Below, one piece after another: positions 14,201 through 29,200 of a DNA stretch of 64,000 nucleotides; within the stretch, counting starts at the first letter, position 1; every line of letters starts with the position of its first letter. The notes beneath the pieces are model-generated. The model ran no database searches, was not told the DNA's origin, and was given only the letters and a program-made list of their open reading frames with translations. This stretch comes from Onchidella celtica (lineage: Eukaryota > Mollusca > Gastropoda > Systellommatophora > Onchidiidae). The DNA lies in the NCBI GenBank assembly GCA_963931925.1, contig OZ007570.1, forward strand, positions 52,920,467 through 52,984,466. Reading direction: 5' to 3'. The translations under genes and the position numbers were made by a program.

Positions 14201-17200
14201 AAATTCGTACATAAAACGTAGAGGGTGTAGTGACTTTACGAAAGCTTTTGACATCCTAATTTAACTTTGTCTGTTACTATTAATAGACTGCGAGCTGAGC
14301 TCGAAATGGATGCACCAATCAAATTTGAGCAGTTCGCTGGGGTTGCAGAAGATATAAGCAGAGCCATCTTTAGGTTTCTTCACTCCATGCAGATCCTTTC
14401 CTTCTGCGAGGGCGTCGGCTTAAGATTCGGCCTGAGAGAATCATAAGACTGTTAAAGACATGTCTATGTCCTTGATAGACAATGGAATTTACCCACAGCT
14501 ATTTTCTCCAGTTCCCTGACATCGTTTCAGGGAACCAATCGTAAGTTTCGAGACAGTGCGTCGACGATGACGTGAATCTGACCCTAATTTTCCAGTAGAA
14601 GTGCTACCAAAGGATGCAAGACTATAATGTTTTTACTTGCAATTAAGATCTAGAATGAGTGACTGGTATACACATTTGTAAATTGTAATTGATGTGTCTG
14701 GATGAGGCTGGGGATTGCCAGCCCATCCTAGAGCAGATCTAGATCCATCTTAACTACGTCAGTGTGTCTTGACGGTTTGATCCTTTATAAGTAATTTACT
14801 GAGTGAATATTGTCGTCTGAGACATAAGAATATTATTTGTGAGATAGTAGGCAGATATATTTCTGAAGATAAATAATTACTAAGTAAACTGTGAATGAGT
14901 CAGAATGATATGGATTTTCTAATCTTTTAAGTATCTAGAGGAGACTTCTAGTTATGTATTATAGTATTTTCATTTGATGCTGCTGATGTGGTCTTTTTAA
15001 TATGTAAGATAGACGAAATTGTTAGTAATTTTAAGTAATAAATTTGTGGCCCTACAAGGTCCTTGATATAACTTACACGAAATTGTTATTAGTGTATGTG
15101 GCATGGGATGGCAGAGTAATTTGTAAAACCTCTCGATATTTATTAAATGCAGTCGAACACCTAAATTCCATAATATACCACCCCGTAACACGCGAGGGCA
15201 GGACCCAAATCGTAACACTTTGCTTTTTCTCTCTATCGTAACCTCCGCTCTCAATGTCCGACCTGAGTAAAGTCAGTGGCCCAATGAATTTTAAGATATC
15301 TGATGTATCATTTACTATTATAATGCATTATCGATCCACCTGATGAATAACACATGGCAACATATTTGAGATCGCATGAATGCGAGGGATCGGTGATGCC
15401 AGCAGAATAAAATTGATTTGTAAAATCCTACACTCACGGACAAAGCGACCACATCCAATCGTACGCATGGCGCCTTGGGCGCACGCTGGGTACGTGACAT
15501 AACAGGTGTAAACAAGGCGAGGCAGACAAAGAGCAATGGCAGGTACGAGCTGTAGTCAAACGACGGTTACGAAAGATGACGGCGTGTATTTTGACCATGA
15601 CACAGTTTAGGAAAATCATACTAAGCACTTTGTTTTCCTCTTTGGGACTTCAAAATGAGATCACGCAAAGAGTAATAACGGATAGAAAGATGTCAAACTA
15701 TGCATTTTTGCCCACAGAAATGAGGCATTGGGGAAGGGATAAAAGAAAAACATCATACAAAAAGAAGATCATTTTAAGCGACATCATTTTAAGTGGAGTC
15801 GACTGTATATACTGTAAACTTTAAACTAATAAACATTAACCAATAATGCAACCTTAAATTTTGTACCTTCATTAAACTAATTATGTCCATGGTGGTAGAT
15901 TGCACTTTATAACAAAACTGCATAGGCACTGGTTTTGTACTAATCTCAATTTCTGATTGCCGACAAATGTAAAAATTTGGCTATCGCTCAAATTCTCATT
16001 CTCTGTCATTTAAAAGACCTATATCCAAAAGGCAATGTCCAGGCATGTGAAAACAAATGTTACAGCTGCTGCTTGAAACAAAATGAGACATAGATATCAC
16101 ACCAGGTCTAAATCTCGATTGCATTCATTCATCAAATCTGAACATGCGGACAGAAACAATGAGTTACCTAAAAAGACTATCCATTGCAAGACTATGAGCT
16201 GTAACCTCATCTCTAGGCCTAATACCCATGCTGTCATCCTGTGAGTTTGGCTTTGCTCCTTGACTCACATCCACTCCTTTTTAGATTGAACAATGATTCC
16301 AGAGGTGACAGTATACCAACAATAATCAACAATAATGCAGTGAAGTCAGTTAAAACCTAACCTGGCTGAAAATTGAAATGGACAAAGTTGCTTGCAAAAT
16401 AATGACCTTGCTAAATTTCAGCTTCCTAAATTGAGCCTTTGCCAAAAGGTGGGGGATTTTACGTATACCTTATAAAACTGGTTCCTATGGCAATTTAATT
16501 GACACCAGAGCATTGAAATTTGGTATATGATCTGCATAAGACGATGTTTAAGCTGTGGGAGCAGGCTAATAGCTACCAAGATGGCAGGAGGAATTCTGCC
16601 AACGTTATAAAATGTGTGTATTTTTAATGCAAGAAAAAAGTGACATTTTCATATCATTATTTTTGTTTCGTGGAATTTAACAACAAATACATTGAGAAGT
16701 TCGTTGTTCCATAGGTTATCAACGACAACAGCCTTTTATATTTTTCTACATCGGGACATGCGAAATAATTCGCGAGTATTGGTTTGTGAGCCTTTGAAAA
16801 TTTTCACTTTCGGACATAAATCGTCTCGTCACTTCATGAATAGACTTCGGTACACCGTAACTCTCTTCCGAATGCCCGTTGAAGGCCACGGAACAAGCAT
16901 ATTCCTGTTCAATACTTGCGCTCTGTCCAGAACGATTTCAAAGCAACGATCTTGATGTTTATTTGGTTATCCTCGATCCCGAGCTGTGACCTATTTCGTC
17001 ATCATTAGTTATGTTCGGAAGAACCAATCAGAAATCATTACATAACGTCATCTATATGATTAAGCAGGTCCTCTCTAGGTCTATAACCACATAATATTGT
17101 TGGAGGAGATATGCATGAATATAAAAAGTCTGGTAACACAGATGTGTTAAAGGACTTACTATCTAACCCCAGTGCAACATTTTAGGTACCCACCTCCTGG

Positions 17201-20200
17201 TAAAGGCTCAATTACTCATTTGACCTCCAATAGTTAATGGCATCTAGTTAGTATGAGAGACAATTTTCATACAATGGGGTGGCCTTCTAATATATTGCTG
17301 TCTGAGCATGCTTCTCTTTGCTTGACTTTTCATGACATACAGCAGTGGGTTTTTTTGTTGTGTTTTTTTCACAAACCCATACTGGGGTAGCTGTACTTCC
17401 ATTTAATTTATACGTAACACGTAGCTAGGCTGTGTATTTAACTTAAAACCAACATCCAGGTTCCTTAACAACTTGACAAGATGTAAAATTAGGAACAGCT
17501 GCAGTTTTCAGTTTCAGCAATAATTTAACAATTGCATTTCTGCAAATAAAAACTGCCCATCTAGCAACCCCAGTCCTGTCTATGTAGTTTCAAGATGTAC
17601 TTGATTAAACTTATCAGCATGGTCATTTATCTATCTTATCACAGAAATTCAAAGCCAACTATATAACAGTTCACCCAAGCATCAAATGTTATTCTATTCC
17701 CTGTCAAACTGTCCCACAAAAACATTCCCACTCAGCACATTTGAAACTGATTTCATTACAAAATAGTGCAAATCAATTCTCCTTCACTCTACAGGGCTCT
17801 TAAGTTTATAATAAATCCTTGCTTTCACTTGCACACTACTATGCCTGAACAGGGTCATTTTTCATGAACATCTGAACATTACATGTATATTATCCTCACA
17901 GTCATAACACAACTGCCTAAGTCGTTTTTTAATAGTTTTAAGGTAAGGCCTAACATCCCAGATAAAATACAGCTAATGTCTTATGTTTCCTGAAAGGCAT
18001 GAAGTTTTGTTTTGAGCCTTCAAAGTCTCTATTTTGACATGAAACCACTTTTGTACAAGTTACGAGATCTGCAAAGCAATGACACTTTTTCATGCTTTCT
18101 GAAAATGTTGTAAAAACGATCAAGTCGAATATGTTATGGCTGTGACATTATGATTCATTTATGTTATATAACGCTGGGGTTCAGGCCAACAAATTTCTAT
18201 TACATACCATGGAAATGTCTCCAGACACCTATCAAATTATTTTCACGGTCTAAGAACACTGTACTAACCCTCAGGAGTTCCTGCAGCTGATGTGGCCGCA
18301 GATTGATTAAATGGTCCTGATTTTCCAGATGCTGATAATGAAGCAGGTGTCTCAGCTGCGGGTGACGATGGCGCTTCCCTGGTTTCAATTATTTCCAGGT
18401 CTAACAAGCAGTTCAGGAGATTTAGTAACACCTCACATATTCTTGGTGTGTGTTCATTCATGGCCACAAAATGCAAAGCTCTCAGGACTACTTTGTAGTT
18501 GATGTGTCCATTGTCTTGAATGTAATACTTTGAGCCTGACACCTGAGAAGGAAGGTTTATTGTTAAGTTTTCACAGGTCACCAACATTGTTTTCATAAAC
18601 TATAAAAACAGTAATGGATCTAATCATAAACATAAATAGATTTTTTTAAAAAAACAAAAAAAAAAAAAACCAGGTTAACAAAACATAATAATATACTTAT
18701 AACAGCCGAGAGAGGAAAATTCATTGGCTCTATATAAATGTAACCTGTCATTTGCTGACGGAGCAAGATGATCTTGATGGCACAAATTTAGTTTCATTTG
18801 TACGGTCCAAGAACACTATGGACTAAACTGAGACAAGCAGTGGAAATTCACGATCACTCTTTCGTTCTAGACTTATTCTTCACCAGTGAATCATACTGAT
18901 GCTCCAAAATGCAGTCTAAGCTCTGTTCTTATGAAATTATTCCTCTATTTTCCCACAGATTTCAGTTCGTTTACTTCCCGTGAGAGAAAACTGGATATTA
19001 TATTTTACTCTAGCAGGACCATGTCCTACTTGTTGGGGCTTTTGATCTTCAACATATAACATTCATTACTATAGTACTGAATTTTCCCCGTTACTGAACG
19101 TCTATCAAGGGCAGTTCTTGAGACAGAAAAACATTCTCAAAATATATTCATCACTCGACACTTTTAAGACTTCAAAGATCCGACAGGCGAGTAGTCCAAA
19201 TTATGAAGCTTCCAGCTTAAAGTTTAAAGACATGTATAAGAAAAACAACAACTCTATCTTTGTCCAGTAGTACATTAATGCAAACGTTCACAAATTCTCA
19301 CCTCTGTAATCTCTCCATCTTGTTTGTAAGCTATGTTTGAATCTGTGAAGCTCCTTGGCAACTGGGGGGAGCTCTGCAATTCATCTGTTTGGATAGTTGT
19401 GTTATTCGTGAGTTAAAATCAATGAGAATGAACAACACTTGGGCGTTAGGCACACTCAATAGAGAAAAAATATGACGTTACAAAAAAAAACAGCTATGCT
19501 GATAATACTATTTTAAAAGGTAGGCTTGCTTCTCCATTGGTCCATTCTTTCATAAGCAGGAAATGGAAATTATCATTTTAGGTTCTTTTTCTTCTAGGAT
19601 TCAATAAATGCCAGATATTCAACTCAGTGTTAATATGTTCTCTATTTGCTTCTCTAACAATGGTTATTCAGCAAATTTTTATTTATGGTTTCAGTGAAGA
19701 TCTGCAGTACATCTAAAGAGGTAAATAGTGTAACAATGTCTGCAACCAAGAATTCTTTGTCCAAATGACTATGGCTTTTGGGAAGTCCCATCTTTTTAAT
19801 ACTGAAGAATTATGGTCAGCCAAAGTTTATTTGTGACGAGTATGATTATGATGATCATGCTGCTAAACCTTCTACACTTAAAACACCATATTGCCAGAAT
19901 AACAAGTTCAAAATACTGGGCAAATAATATCTATAAGTATAAAAGTACATAAAGCAAATGTGCAAATATGTATGATGTGAACATCCAAAAACTTTATCAA
20001 ACATTAATGTACAAGCAACAGCATACAAAAGACAAGTGCTGTCAATGTGAAGATATACTATACATAGTTTCATGAGTATTCACAAACTCTCCTACTTGGC
20101 ATTTTCATCCAATGCCAAAATAGAGAAAGAATGCAGAAAAAAAGATGCCATCTAGTTCTAAATAATGAGGAAGCGAGAGAAAAATGCAAGTCAATAGAAA

Positions 20201-23200
20201 CTCAACCAGGAACATTACTAATAATAAACAAAGCTCCATCAGGCTTGTAGACCTAATCGCTACTTCAAGGAAGAAATTCATTTTCCTCCAGTCAGAATTT
20301 ACTGCCTGAATAAAATAATACATTGGTTTAGAATGTCACGACTCACTTGCCAAATGAAAACTAACTTCAGAAATGCCTTGAATTATACAACAAAAGTTTA
20401 CAAACCATTTACCTTAAATATTCATGTATAATGCAAAGAATTTTATAACTAAATTATAAAGCTAGTTTGGGATGTCATAATGTAGACAGGTATAAGATTT
20501 GAGAAAGTTTATTCTGCCAGCATTGCCAATGTCTAAAACTCATTGCGGCATGTTATTTATCATGTACAGCGATCAAATGAAATTTGGCACTGTACATCCA
20601 GTAAACATTGTGTTGTTTTATTTTGTACCTGACTCTTTTCATTCTTATTGTTTCCTAATTTGGAAGGCGAGAGGTGGATTATATTAGAGACAAAGAAAAA
20701 TTGCTGTGCCTACATGGAAGGAAAGTGTGCAGAGAGCAGACGATATAAATTCATTGGATTTTCAGAGGAAACTTTCATACAGACTAGTTGGCGCCAGCAA
20801 ATCTACCAAAGTGTCAACCTCCTCATGTCTGTCATCAGTCAATTGGGGACATTACTTTAAGTCTGGTGCTACTAATTACGAATGCAGAAAGCAGGAGGGC
20901 TAAGAAGGGACGGTCACTATCTACCTATCTAGGTTAGGAGTCTACCCGATGTGCCAGTGCATGTTTTAAAACTTTGAATTTTCATGACTGGCACTCGACT
21001 GCTCAAATGATGGCCTCTATCTATCAGGATTAACTTAACTTTCTGATTAAGGCATAGTATCACACTGAAATAGGTTGGGCTGGCCAGATTTGTTGATATT
21101 CAGCACGAAACTTGTGTCTAGGTTTTCTCCGCTTCTTGAAAATGTTTCACATACACCTACAAAGGTCTTGCAAAGTCAGGGCACATAAAACACACGGGTA
21201 TCATTCTTACCCTCTTTTCCAACACTGACAAAAGGGGGTCATATTACACATGCAGTTGTATTATACATGAATATTTACGGTAATTAAAACAGCAATTTTG
21301 AGATGCAATCACCACAAAAACCCAGTTTCAGGCCAAACCTCTGAAGACAACACATTTAATATGTCAAAAACCACTGTGAAATGCAACATTCTCCTCCATT
21401 TAAAATTAACAGATCACTTACATTCATTTAAGATCTTCTTTCTGCCCTGTTCTTAATTTCAGTATCTTTTTGTCAAAAGTTCAGTTCTTCTTTAATTTCC
21501 ATTTTGCTACAAGGCTTGATAAAACACTATGAAAAAAAAAACAAGTTTTATATAATTTACATATTTTTTTGCACTAATTTTTTTGTCAAAGTGTGAGAAT
21601 GATGGCTAATGAATCCTAATCACCTAATCTGAAATGTGCATTCATTTTAATAAATAGACAAAACTGTAACTGCTGCAAAGCATGCTATGTAGTGTGACAA
21701 CACTTCATTTCTAAAGCATATGCAGATTATGCACTATTCTGATCGGGAGCCCCAAAAATGCTAGATAAAAAGCACAAAAATTTAGACAAATTCAGTGCAT
21801 AAATAATATGCCGCCTAATATTTATTGCACTAAACACAGCTCTTTGTCCTCTACCATTCTACTCTGCTGCAGTTTGCAATGACTGCCTGCAAAGAGCTGT
21901 AAATACACCGAAAGCCAGTGTAATCAGTGAGCTGCTACAAAGAATATAATAGACAGCATGTTTCAACTTGAAAATTTACTCTCATTTACAAATTACATGT
22001 ACATATACCATCATTTTCAAGGAATTATCTTCCTTGCTTTGATAAAAAAAAAATGTATGTGCCACAATATGAGGGATCTGTCTTCAGATCGCAGCAAATA
22101 ACAGATAAGATCAATACTTTATAAATTTCCCAACATCTGCACTATCAAAATTATTTAGATTCCATACCCATAAATACATACACTTACTTCTTCAGGTATC
22201 ATTGAAAATATTATCCCCTTCCCTGAAGAGAAACTAAATCAGACAATGCAAAGGAAATGCGACATAAAGATACAACTGCCTATTTCATGTCATACTTGGC
22301 ATATTTAACAAAGCCAGCTGTTATACAGAATCTTGATAAAACAAACTGCTTAGACCTCTCCATCTGTGGTTATATTTCAGACGAAACTTTCCTTGATCTG
22401 TTGCATAATGTCAGTTTTATCATTTCATGCCACCATGCCAGCAACTAACTGTGGATTTTACATGGACAAACTCCCACCACATCATTATAGGAGCACTTGA
22501 GGAATCAGGAAGAATTAGTGGATAAATGCAGCATGAAGTGATATCATGGTACCAACAAGTTGCCTTACAGAAAAGATCTGCAAATGTTGCTAGTAAGTAC
22601 ATGCTTGCAATGTCAAATAATGGTTAGCAGTTAACTCAAGCAAGGTTATGATGTAAATATAACATCACCCATTTTGTGTTGCCTAAAACAGACTTCTATT
22701 TGCTATGTGTGAGTACTTTCTTTTAACAATACACAGGTGATTATATATGTATTTACGCTGACTAGCAGGCATCCACATTTGCAGTGTCTCATTAATCTAC
22801 AAGGTAAAAACCACTTCCTTCTTGGAACTCAAAAAAAAAACCCACACATTTCCTTCATATCTAAGAATCCAAATTTCTGTCATCTTTCAATAGTTCTGTT
22901 CTTATCAGTTTTTCTACACATTCTAACAATAGAGCGAACGTATTGAAACTTTGTATTTTGTGGCTTTAAAAAAAAAATGCTTCAAAAGACTTGAAAAGGA
23001 TCTCAAAAGAAAAAGACACACTGCAATCCCGCAATGCCTACCATCATGGCTAGAAGCAGCATGCAGATTAATATTGGATCCACTGGTGCCTGACTTGGTG
23101 CTGCTTGCTATACCTTTCGCTTCGGGACTATGTTCAGTGATGCGAATGATGGGCCTTCGTACAGCCTCTTTGTCTGCACCTACAGAGCTCTGCTGACCTT

Positions 23201-26200
23201 TACCCTGCAGATCAGCCTGGGAAGAGGTTGAAGAGTCTTGGCCACTGCACTGGCTGCTGCTGCCCATTGAATCCTTATCATGTTGGCTAAGAGTGGGCAA
23301 ACTTTTACGGCACGAACCACTGGGATGATACAAGACAAGTAATTACCAACAAATATGGTGGAAAACTTTGGGTTTATATGCCACTAAAAAACTATTAGTG
23401 TATATGACTATATTATTAATAACATCAGAAATACTGTATAATAATTCATTACTGTCTGTTCAGACTGATTTTTTCTTTTACTTGTGCAGAGATGGCCTTC
23501 TCAGCTTCTTAAAACTGCAAAAATTTAAATGATATGATGTAACTACACTATTTTTCAATCTGCTAAGGTCTACCGAAATTAACCATCGTATATGGAATAA
23601 GTGAGATACTGTGACAATGGCATTCTCTTATGGGCATGTGTGGCTAAACAATATCAAAATTCTACATTTTTGGTAAAATTTGAAAAACTTTGATTTTGGC
23701 TTCCAAATCCATTTCTGTACCTGGCACAATGTGCAAAAGTCACGAACTTTGGACTTTTAGGGTTCAAATTGATATTGATATATCATTTTTGTACTGTTGT
23801 AATAGGAATTTTGCAAACTCTTCAGTGATTTTCTCAAAAATTGATATTTTCAGCAGAAAAATCCCTACAACTTTTTTTTATTTTGTCCAAATAGGCTGAA
23901 ATTTATATAGATGTTTTGACAATGTGTATCACACAACTGTATTAAGCAAAAATGCAACATCTCTGTCCATTTTTGTTTTATTATTATTTGAATGAAGGAA
24001 AATTAATAAAGAATGAATCATAAAGGTTCAGAAGTGAATTATGAAAGACAGGATGAATGGATTTCGAACCCTTCTATACAAAGATTTATGTATGTCCTAA
24101 GTTACCATATGCCAAATTTCAGAACAACTGATAAAAAAATATAGAAGTTATAGGAAAAATAGAAATGTGTGATAAAAATCCAAGATGGCCACCATTATTG
24201 TTACATAATATTTGGGAAAAAAATTCTATCCATTTATCATGTCCTAGCAACCCAATGAACTTATCTATGAGGAAAATTATGTTCTGTATGAAGAAATAAT
24301 GAAACTGGTTGTTTTAGCAGCATATGCCCTTAAATGATAAGTGATGCACCTTACACATCAAATCACTAAATGTTTAATTGGTTTAAGAATTTTGAGAGGC
24401 CAGGAATTTTCATTTTTGAAAAAAAATTTGCTCATTCCTTACAGTACACAGGTGCCTTTCATGACCCGACCTGTGGAGTGACACTTCATTTCAGTCCAGA
24501 ACAACCACAGTAAGAAATGAAGGCCCATAAGACTGATAGAGTGGTCAACTACTATGGTTCCTTGTGCACTTACTCTTGATTAGTAACATAACAGAACTTA
24601 TGACTTTAACATTTCCTTTTTCAGCTGTTATGTTATTTCAAAACCAACTCCTCCGATATCAATATTTTGACAATCCATTTTGAGAAGTTTCATCTATGAC
24701 AAGAACATACAAGCTAATTCATTTTTGTACAAGATTTGATGTTTCCCAATTTTACAGTGTACTCACCTTGATGTAAGAGAGCCAAATTTTTCATCTTGTT
24801 CTTTGATTTCTTTGAAGGCCCCCATTGCTGATGTAGGTCTATGAAAGTCTCCTTCTGAGTCATGTCCACCATCATCTTTACCTGGCAAAAGACAGCTTCT
24901 CCCATAGAACCAGTGAAAACATAAAATTCAGCACATTAATTTTAGTATTTTAATTGTCAAGTCTTTCTCTTTGTGCCAGGGAAAACAACGGTTAAACCGA
25001 AATTGGTAGGACCATGGGGTTTGTTTTTGGTTTAGAGAGAGTTTCGGTTTACCAATAGGAGGCTTGAAAAATGCCAGTTTCAAGAGAGGTAGCCAAAGCC
25101 ACTATCGAAGAAGACAAATGTAAGTGCATTATATGCATAAGAGACTAACACGACCTCCATTGCTCTGTGTTTTTGACTGAGAATGTGGATGGGCAATTGC
25201 TCAGGCCTAGGGACTCATGAAGCATGGATATGCAGCGAATGTGGGCTAACTCTCAGAGTAGAGAGACATGAGTATGGACGGACAGTACAGAATCGCCATC
25301 ATGCTGATTTCGTTACCATTACCCTATACGATGCCATGAATTACGATGTCCACGGTCGCTAGTACACTGTATTGTCTTTCCAGTAACAAATATTTTACAC
25401 GCAAAGTCACCTGCAATGCGGCTAGCGTCTTGCCTGCTGCAATCTGATTTCGGACCAGCGAGGTTTTATAGGCCTCCCTGTCCCCCCACCCCTGTTGTGC
25501 TACCGCTCCCATGTAGGCCTATACGACCTGTCAGAACAAAGTATGGTCTGCTCGGGAATTTTTTTTTTGGAGGGGGAGGTGGTACAGTAACTTGACTTGG
25601 CCGAAGGCAAAAGTCACACTGGACTGGCGCCACTGAATAAAGCAACTTTCTTTTTGGTTTAACAGTAGGGCTATTTCTGTTTAGCTCTAGTTTGTTAACA
25701 AAGTTAAAGAGGAAAAAAATTGGGCATTCCTATTTTCTTTCGGTTTGTCCATTTTCAGTTTAACCGTTTTCCACTGTATTAATATTACTATTTCATTGCA
25801 GTGAACAGCATTTTGTTTATTGCCAGTAAAAAAAAAATAATTCAGAAATTAATGTTACTACATGTATATAATTTGTTGCAAACAAACAGCTTTTCCTTCA
25901 GTGTTAATGGAAACATAATTCAGTATAGTAATGTTACTATTTTTATTGCAATAGGGAGCTTTTCCTATAGTGTTAATGAAAACATGATATTAATGTTAAT
26001 TTTTATTGTAAGTCTCTTTGTCCATTCTTAGGCTCATCAAACACCATGAATTGAAAACTTTCATTCCATTTTCATCAGCCCAGATGTCATCCCATATAAT
26101 CCAGATGAAGCACCAATTTTCTCTTCCCCTCATACCATTATACTAATGTAAGTCTGTGGTGATATTCTTTTCCACTGAACTGAGGAACACAAATTTTTGC

Positions 26201-29200
26201 ATTGATGTCCAAAATCCGATGTTTCCTACATTGAATTGTTAATTTACTTGGTTGTTGTGTGTTTAACACAATATTTTATGAATGCTCCTCAGAATCATTA
26301 TCGACATGGAAACAATGAATACCATCATGGTCAGCTGCATCTCTCTTGCGCAGAAAGGACTTGCCAGAGTCAAAGAACTGCTTCAGTTCCACTACCCGTA
26401 TCTTTTTGAATGGTGGCTCTTTCCGCATCTCAGGCATGGGGAAGGCCCCTGATCCTGTCATAGCAAGTCTACGCGTTTCTAGGCCTGGCATGTGCCTTAA
26501 GGCAGAACCACGGCCATCAGGGGCAAGACCAGTTGGTGTGGGTGGTCCTGACAATGAATCAGCTGGGGTGCAAGGCTTACTAGGAGCCATTAACACATTA
26601 AGGTCCGGAATTGGCAGTGAACAGCTACGGGTCCTCTCTTTTGAATCCATGTTTTCAATTTCATGGCATACTTCCAACATTCTTTGATGCATGTATCTGA
26701 TGAAAAGAGCATATAAATGAAATTTAGGTGATAATCACTTGGACTTCCACAATTCTGGGAAATTTAACCTTGACGGACTGTGTATTATCCTTTCATACCA
26801 TTGTCTCCGCCACAATTCTGGGAAATTTAACCTTGACGGACTGTGTATTATCCTTTCATACCATTGTCTCCGCACTAAAGAAATACCTTAATCTGAAAAG
26901 TTTTCTAATCTGTTTTTTCTGCATAAAAACATTCCATCTCTGCTATTAAAATATTTCAACAAAAATCACTTAATGTTATTTGTTAAATTGAAATGTTCAA
27001 CTAGGAAGAATGTTCATTACCCTGTTACCAATAAATTATTGTAATAATCACAAAGCTTAGATTAAAAAAACCCAACTTGGTCTGCTTACCTGAGAGCCCA
27101 ATAAATGCCATCTTCTGACCAGCTCAGACAAAACAAACATCTGAAAGAGTGAATGATGAGCATTAATATCCCATTCTATTCTGGAAGCACAAACATTAAC
27201 AAGTATAAATACATGATGCAACTGAAACCAGTAGCCTAGTTAAAACATAATGAACAAAAAACACTTTTCCGGCAACTACTTTGATTCCACTTGGGGATCA
27301 TCTTGTTACACTTATACACTACATTCCTAGGTGAAGCAAACTCTTGACAATACAGTTGAAGTTGACTGTATATATAAAAAAAAAAAATTAGACACTAACA
27401 TCTGGAGCTCATCTTTGTGGCACTATAAAGTCCAACTACTCCTGAAATATGCTGAAAAGATATGTAGTTTCTAACCTCAAAACAGCAACATCCAGATAAC
27501 TGGCACTAAGGATATCCAAAGCTCCAGGGGCTCTTGTGCCACTAGTAACTGCAGATGCTAGCTTCTGCTTCACATAGTCTTTATCTACTGCAGAGGTCAG
27601 CTTCAAGAAAGCATAATTGTTGGAATCAGGAAGGAACGCCACCAATGTGTCTTTTCTGCCACAGCGACAAGTCAAGCCACCCTCATTATTCTGAAAGTTT
27701 GAAAAACACTATTGTGAAATTCAGCGTGAACATTTCTTGAATTTGGCTGCATTACCTGTGTGCACAATCAATTTCCAGGTGGCACTGTCACTTTCAGTTA
27801 CTGTGGCAACCAGGATTTTCACACCGCTCAAAGTTGATTTATTTTGTTATAATTATTTTTGATTTCCATATTGATGGCAGAGTTGAGAAATACTCCCGCA
27901 ACCACATTCTCAATTATAAGTTTAACTGCAACACATTCTCTTCACATTTAATGAAAGTTAGATTACTAATTTGAGTCTTCCTGAACAAACATATTGGGCA
28001 AAAGATTATTGCGGTAAACAAAGGTAAGACTAGAAGGAATGGCAAGAAGGAATTCATCTGGAAAAATCGATCCTGTTTAAAGACTAATGATATTCACTAG
28101 GGGGTGAATATGTAAACACCTAAAACTTCATTACTACTTAACCAAAAATTACGAAATCTTAGGTATTGCCTCAATTTTTGACAATAAATTACATGGACAC
28201 ATCCATATTGAACAACATCCAGTCTTTAAATAATATTATTAAATATTCATTTTTTTTGAGCTGCAAAAGAAGGATATGCATTGTGACTGAGTGCCAATAG
28301 AACTGAAAAGTATGATGGGAAATTTCGTTCTTGGCCCTTCATCTCTTTCTGTTTTTCGCCTTTCCTTTACACATTGCTGGTTGAAAATCAACTTTAAATA
28401 TCATGTGCATGTATTTTGCAAGGACCTGAAGTGTAACAATACATTCTATTAGCCTGAATTATTAGTGAAGCCTAGATCTAGATCTACAGTTGGGCTCAGG
28501 CAGCCTGTGCTTGTGATTCAGTATGAATCATACAATTGTTGAATTCAACATGAAATGGTTCAGGTTTATCAAGAAGTTAATGCAACAATATCTTCTGAAA
28601 ACCGTAATAGCTTTGTCAAGTCACCTAAGTGTGAGGAAAATATGAGTAGATCTGACTGACTTTACAGAATCTTGGGGGGGGGGGGGGCAGTTTTATCTTT
28701 GGCAAGGCCGGGTGCGTTATCCAGGCCTCCCTAGATGTATGTCACAATTTGCATTATCATTTGAAGAACGGGCACTTTGGCTTGTAATTGTAATTCTGTT
28801 TCTGCTAGGTATTTCATCAAACCTACCTTTACTGGAATAACGGTGTTACAGTTCTCACAAATCACTTCCATAGTAGCTGTCTGGGACTCCGCAGTTGAGA
28901 GAGTGCAAATATCACTCATTCGTGCCAAAGGTGCATTGGGCGGATTTTCTTCTTCAATGCTGTGCCGACTTGTAGAGTCATCAAATAAGAAAGCTAGGTT
29001 TTCTCTTGATGTGCCTGAATGAAAGAAAAAGAGAAAAAATTTTTTATAAATAAACATTAGCTATGATTTCTTTCATAACCAAATGAAGGCATGGTAGTTG
29101 TAACAAGTTTCTCAAATGTTGCCCATGATACATTTCATTGCAAATGCAGGAAAATATTCATAAAGAAGAAATTATTAATACTTTCATTTCTCCAGTGTCT

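Larger units (their letters stand above)
6063..15217 (+). mobile_element. Complete Gmr1-like LTR retrotransposon (Ty3/gypsy RT, integrase upstream of RT)
   Basis: This 9155-bp element sits in the UNC80 intron between exons 13 and 14, antisense to that gene. It has two 1270-bp LTRs (TG...CA), a 5-bp target duplication CTTTG (6058-6062 and 15218-15222), a G-rich polypurine tract just before the 3' LTR, a 1.4 kb leader, gag with a zinc knuckle, and pol. The pol order is protease, integrase, reverse transcriptase, RNase H, which is the copia-like order, although RT and IN resemble Ty3/gypsy. That combination defines the Gmr1 group first described in cod. The three coding blocks share one frame and are split by a TGA (10066) and a TAA (11920). 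Only three LTR differences imply a recent insertion. Confidence 0.93.

Noticed and set aside
17600..17660. Minus-strand peptide MTMLISLIKYI, resembling the UNC80 block LTMLIKIVK expected before exon 14
   Set aside because: A TAA stands directly before it and no splice acceptor lies between that stop and the match, so it cannot be an exon. Probably chance in AT-rich sequence.
22420..22602. Minus-strand peptide with TFADLF, tested as the missing UNC80 YADFF exon
   Set aside because: Neighbouring residues do not match the family, and no acceptor/donor pair with the right phases surrounds it.
26346..26687. 113-codon plus-strand frame
   Set aside because: It is exactly antisense to UNC80 exon 9, whose frame, splice sites and phase are supported.
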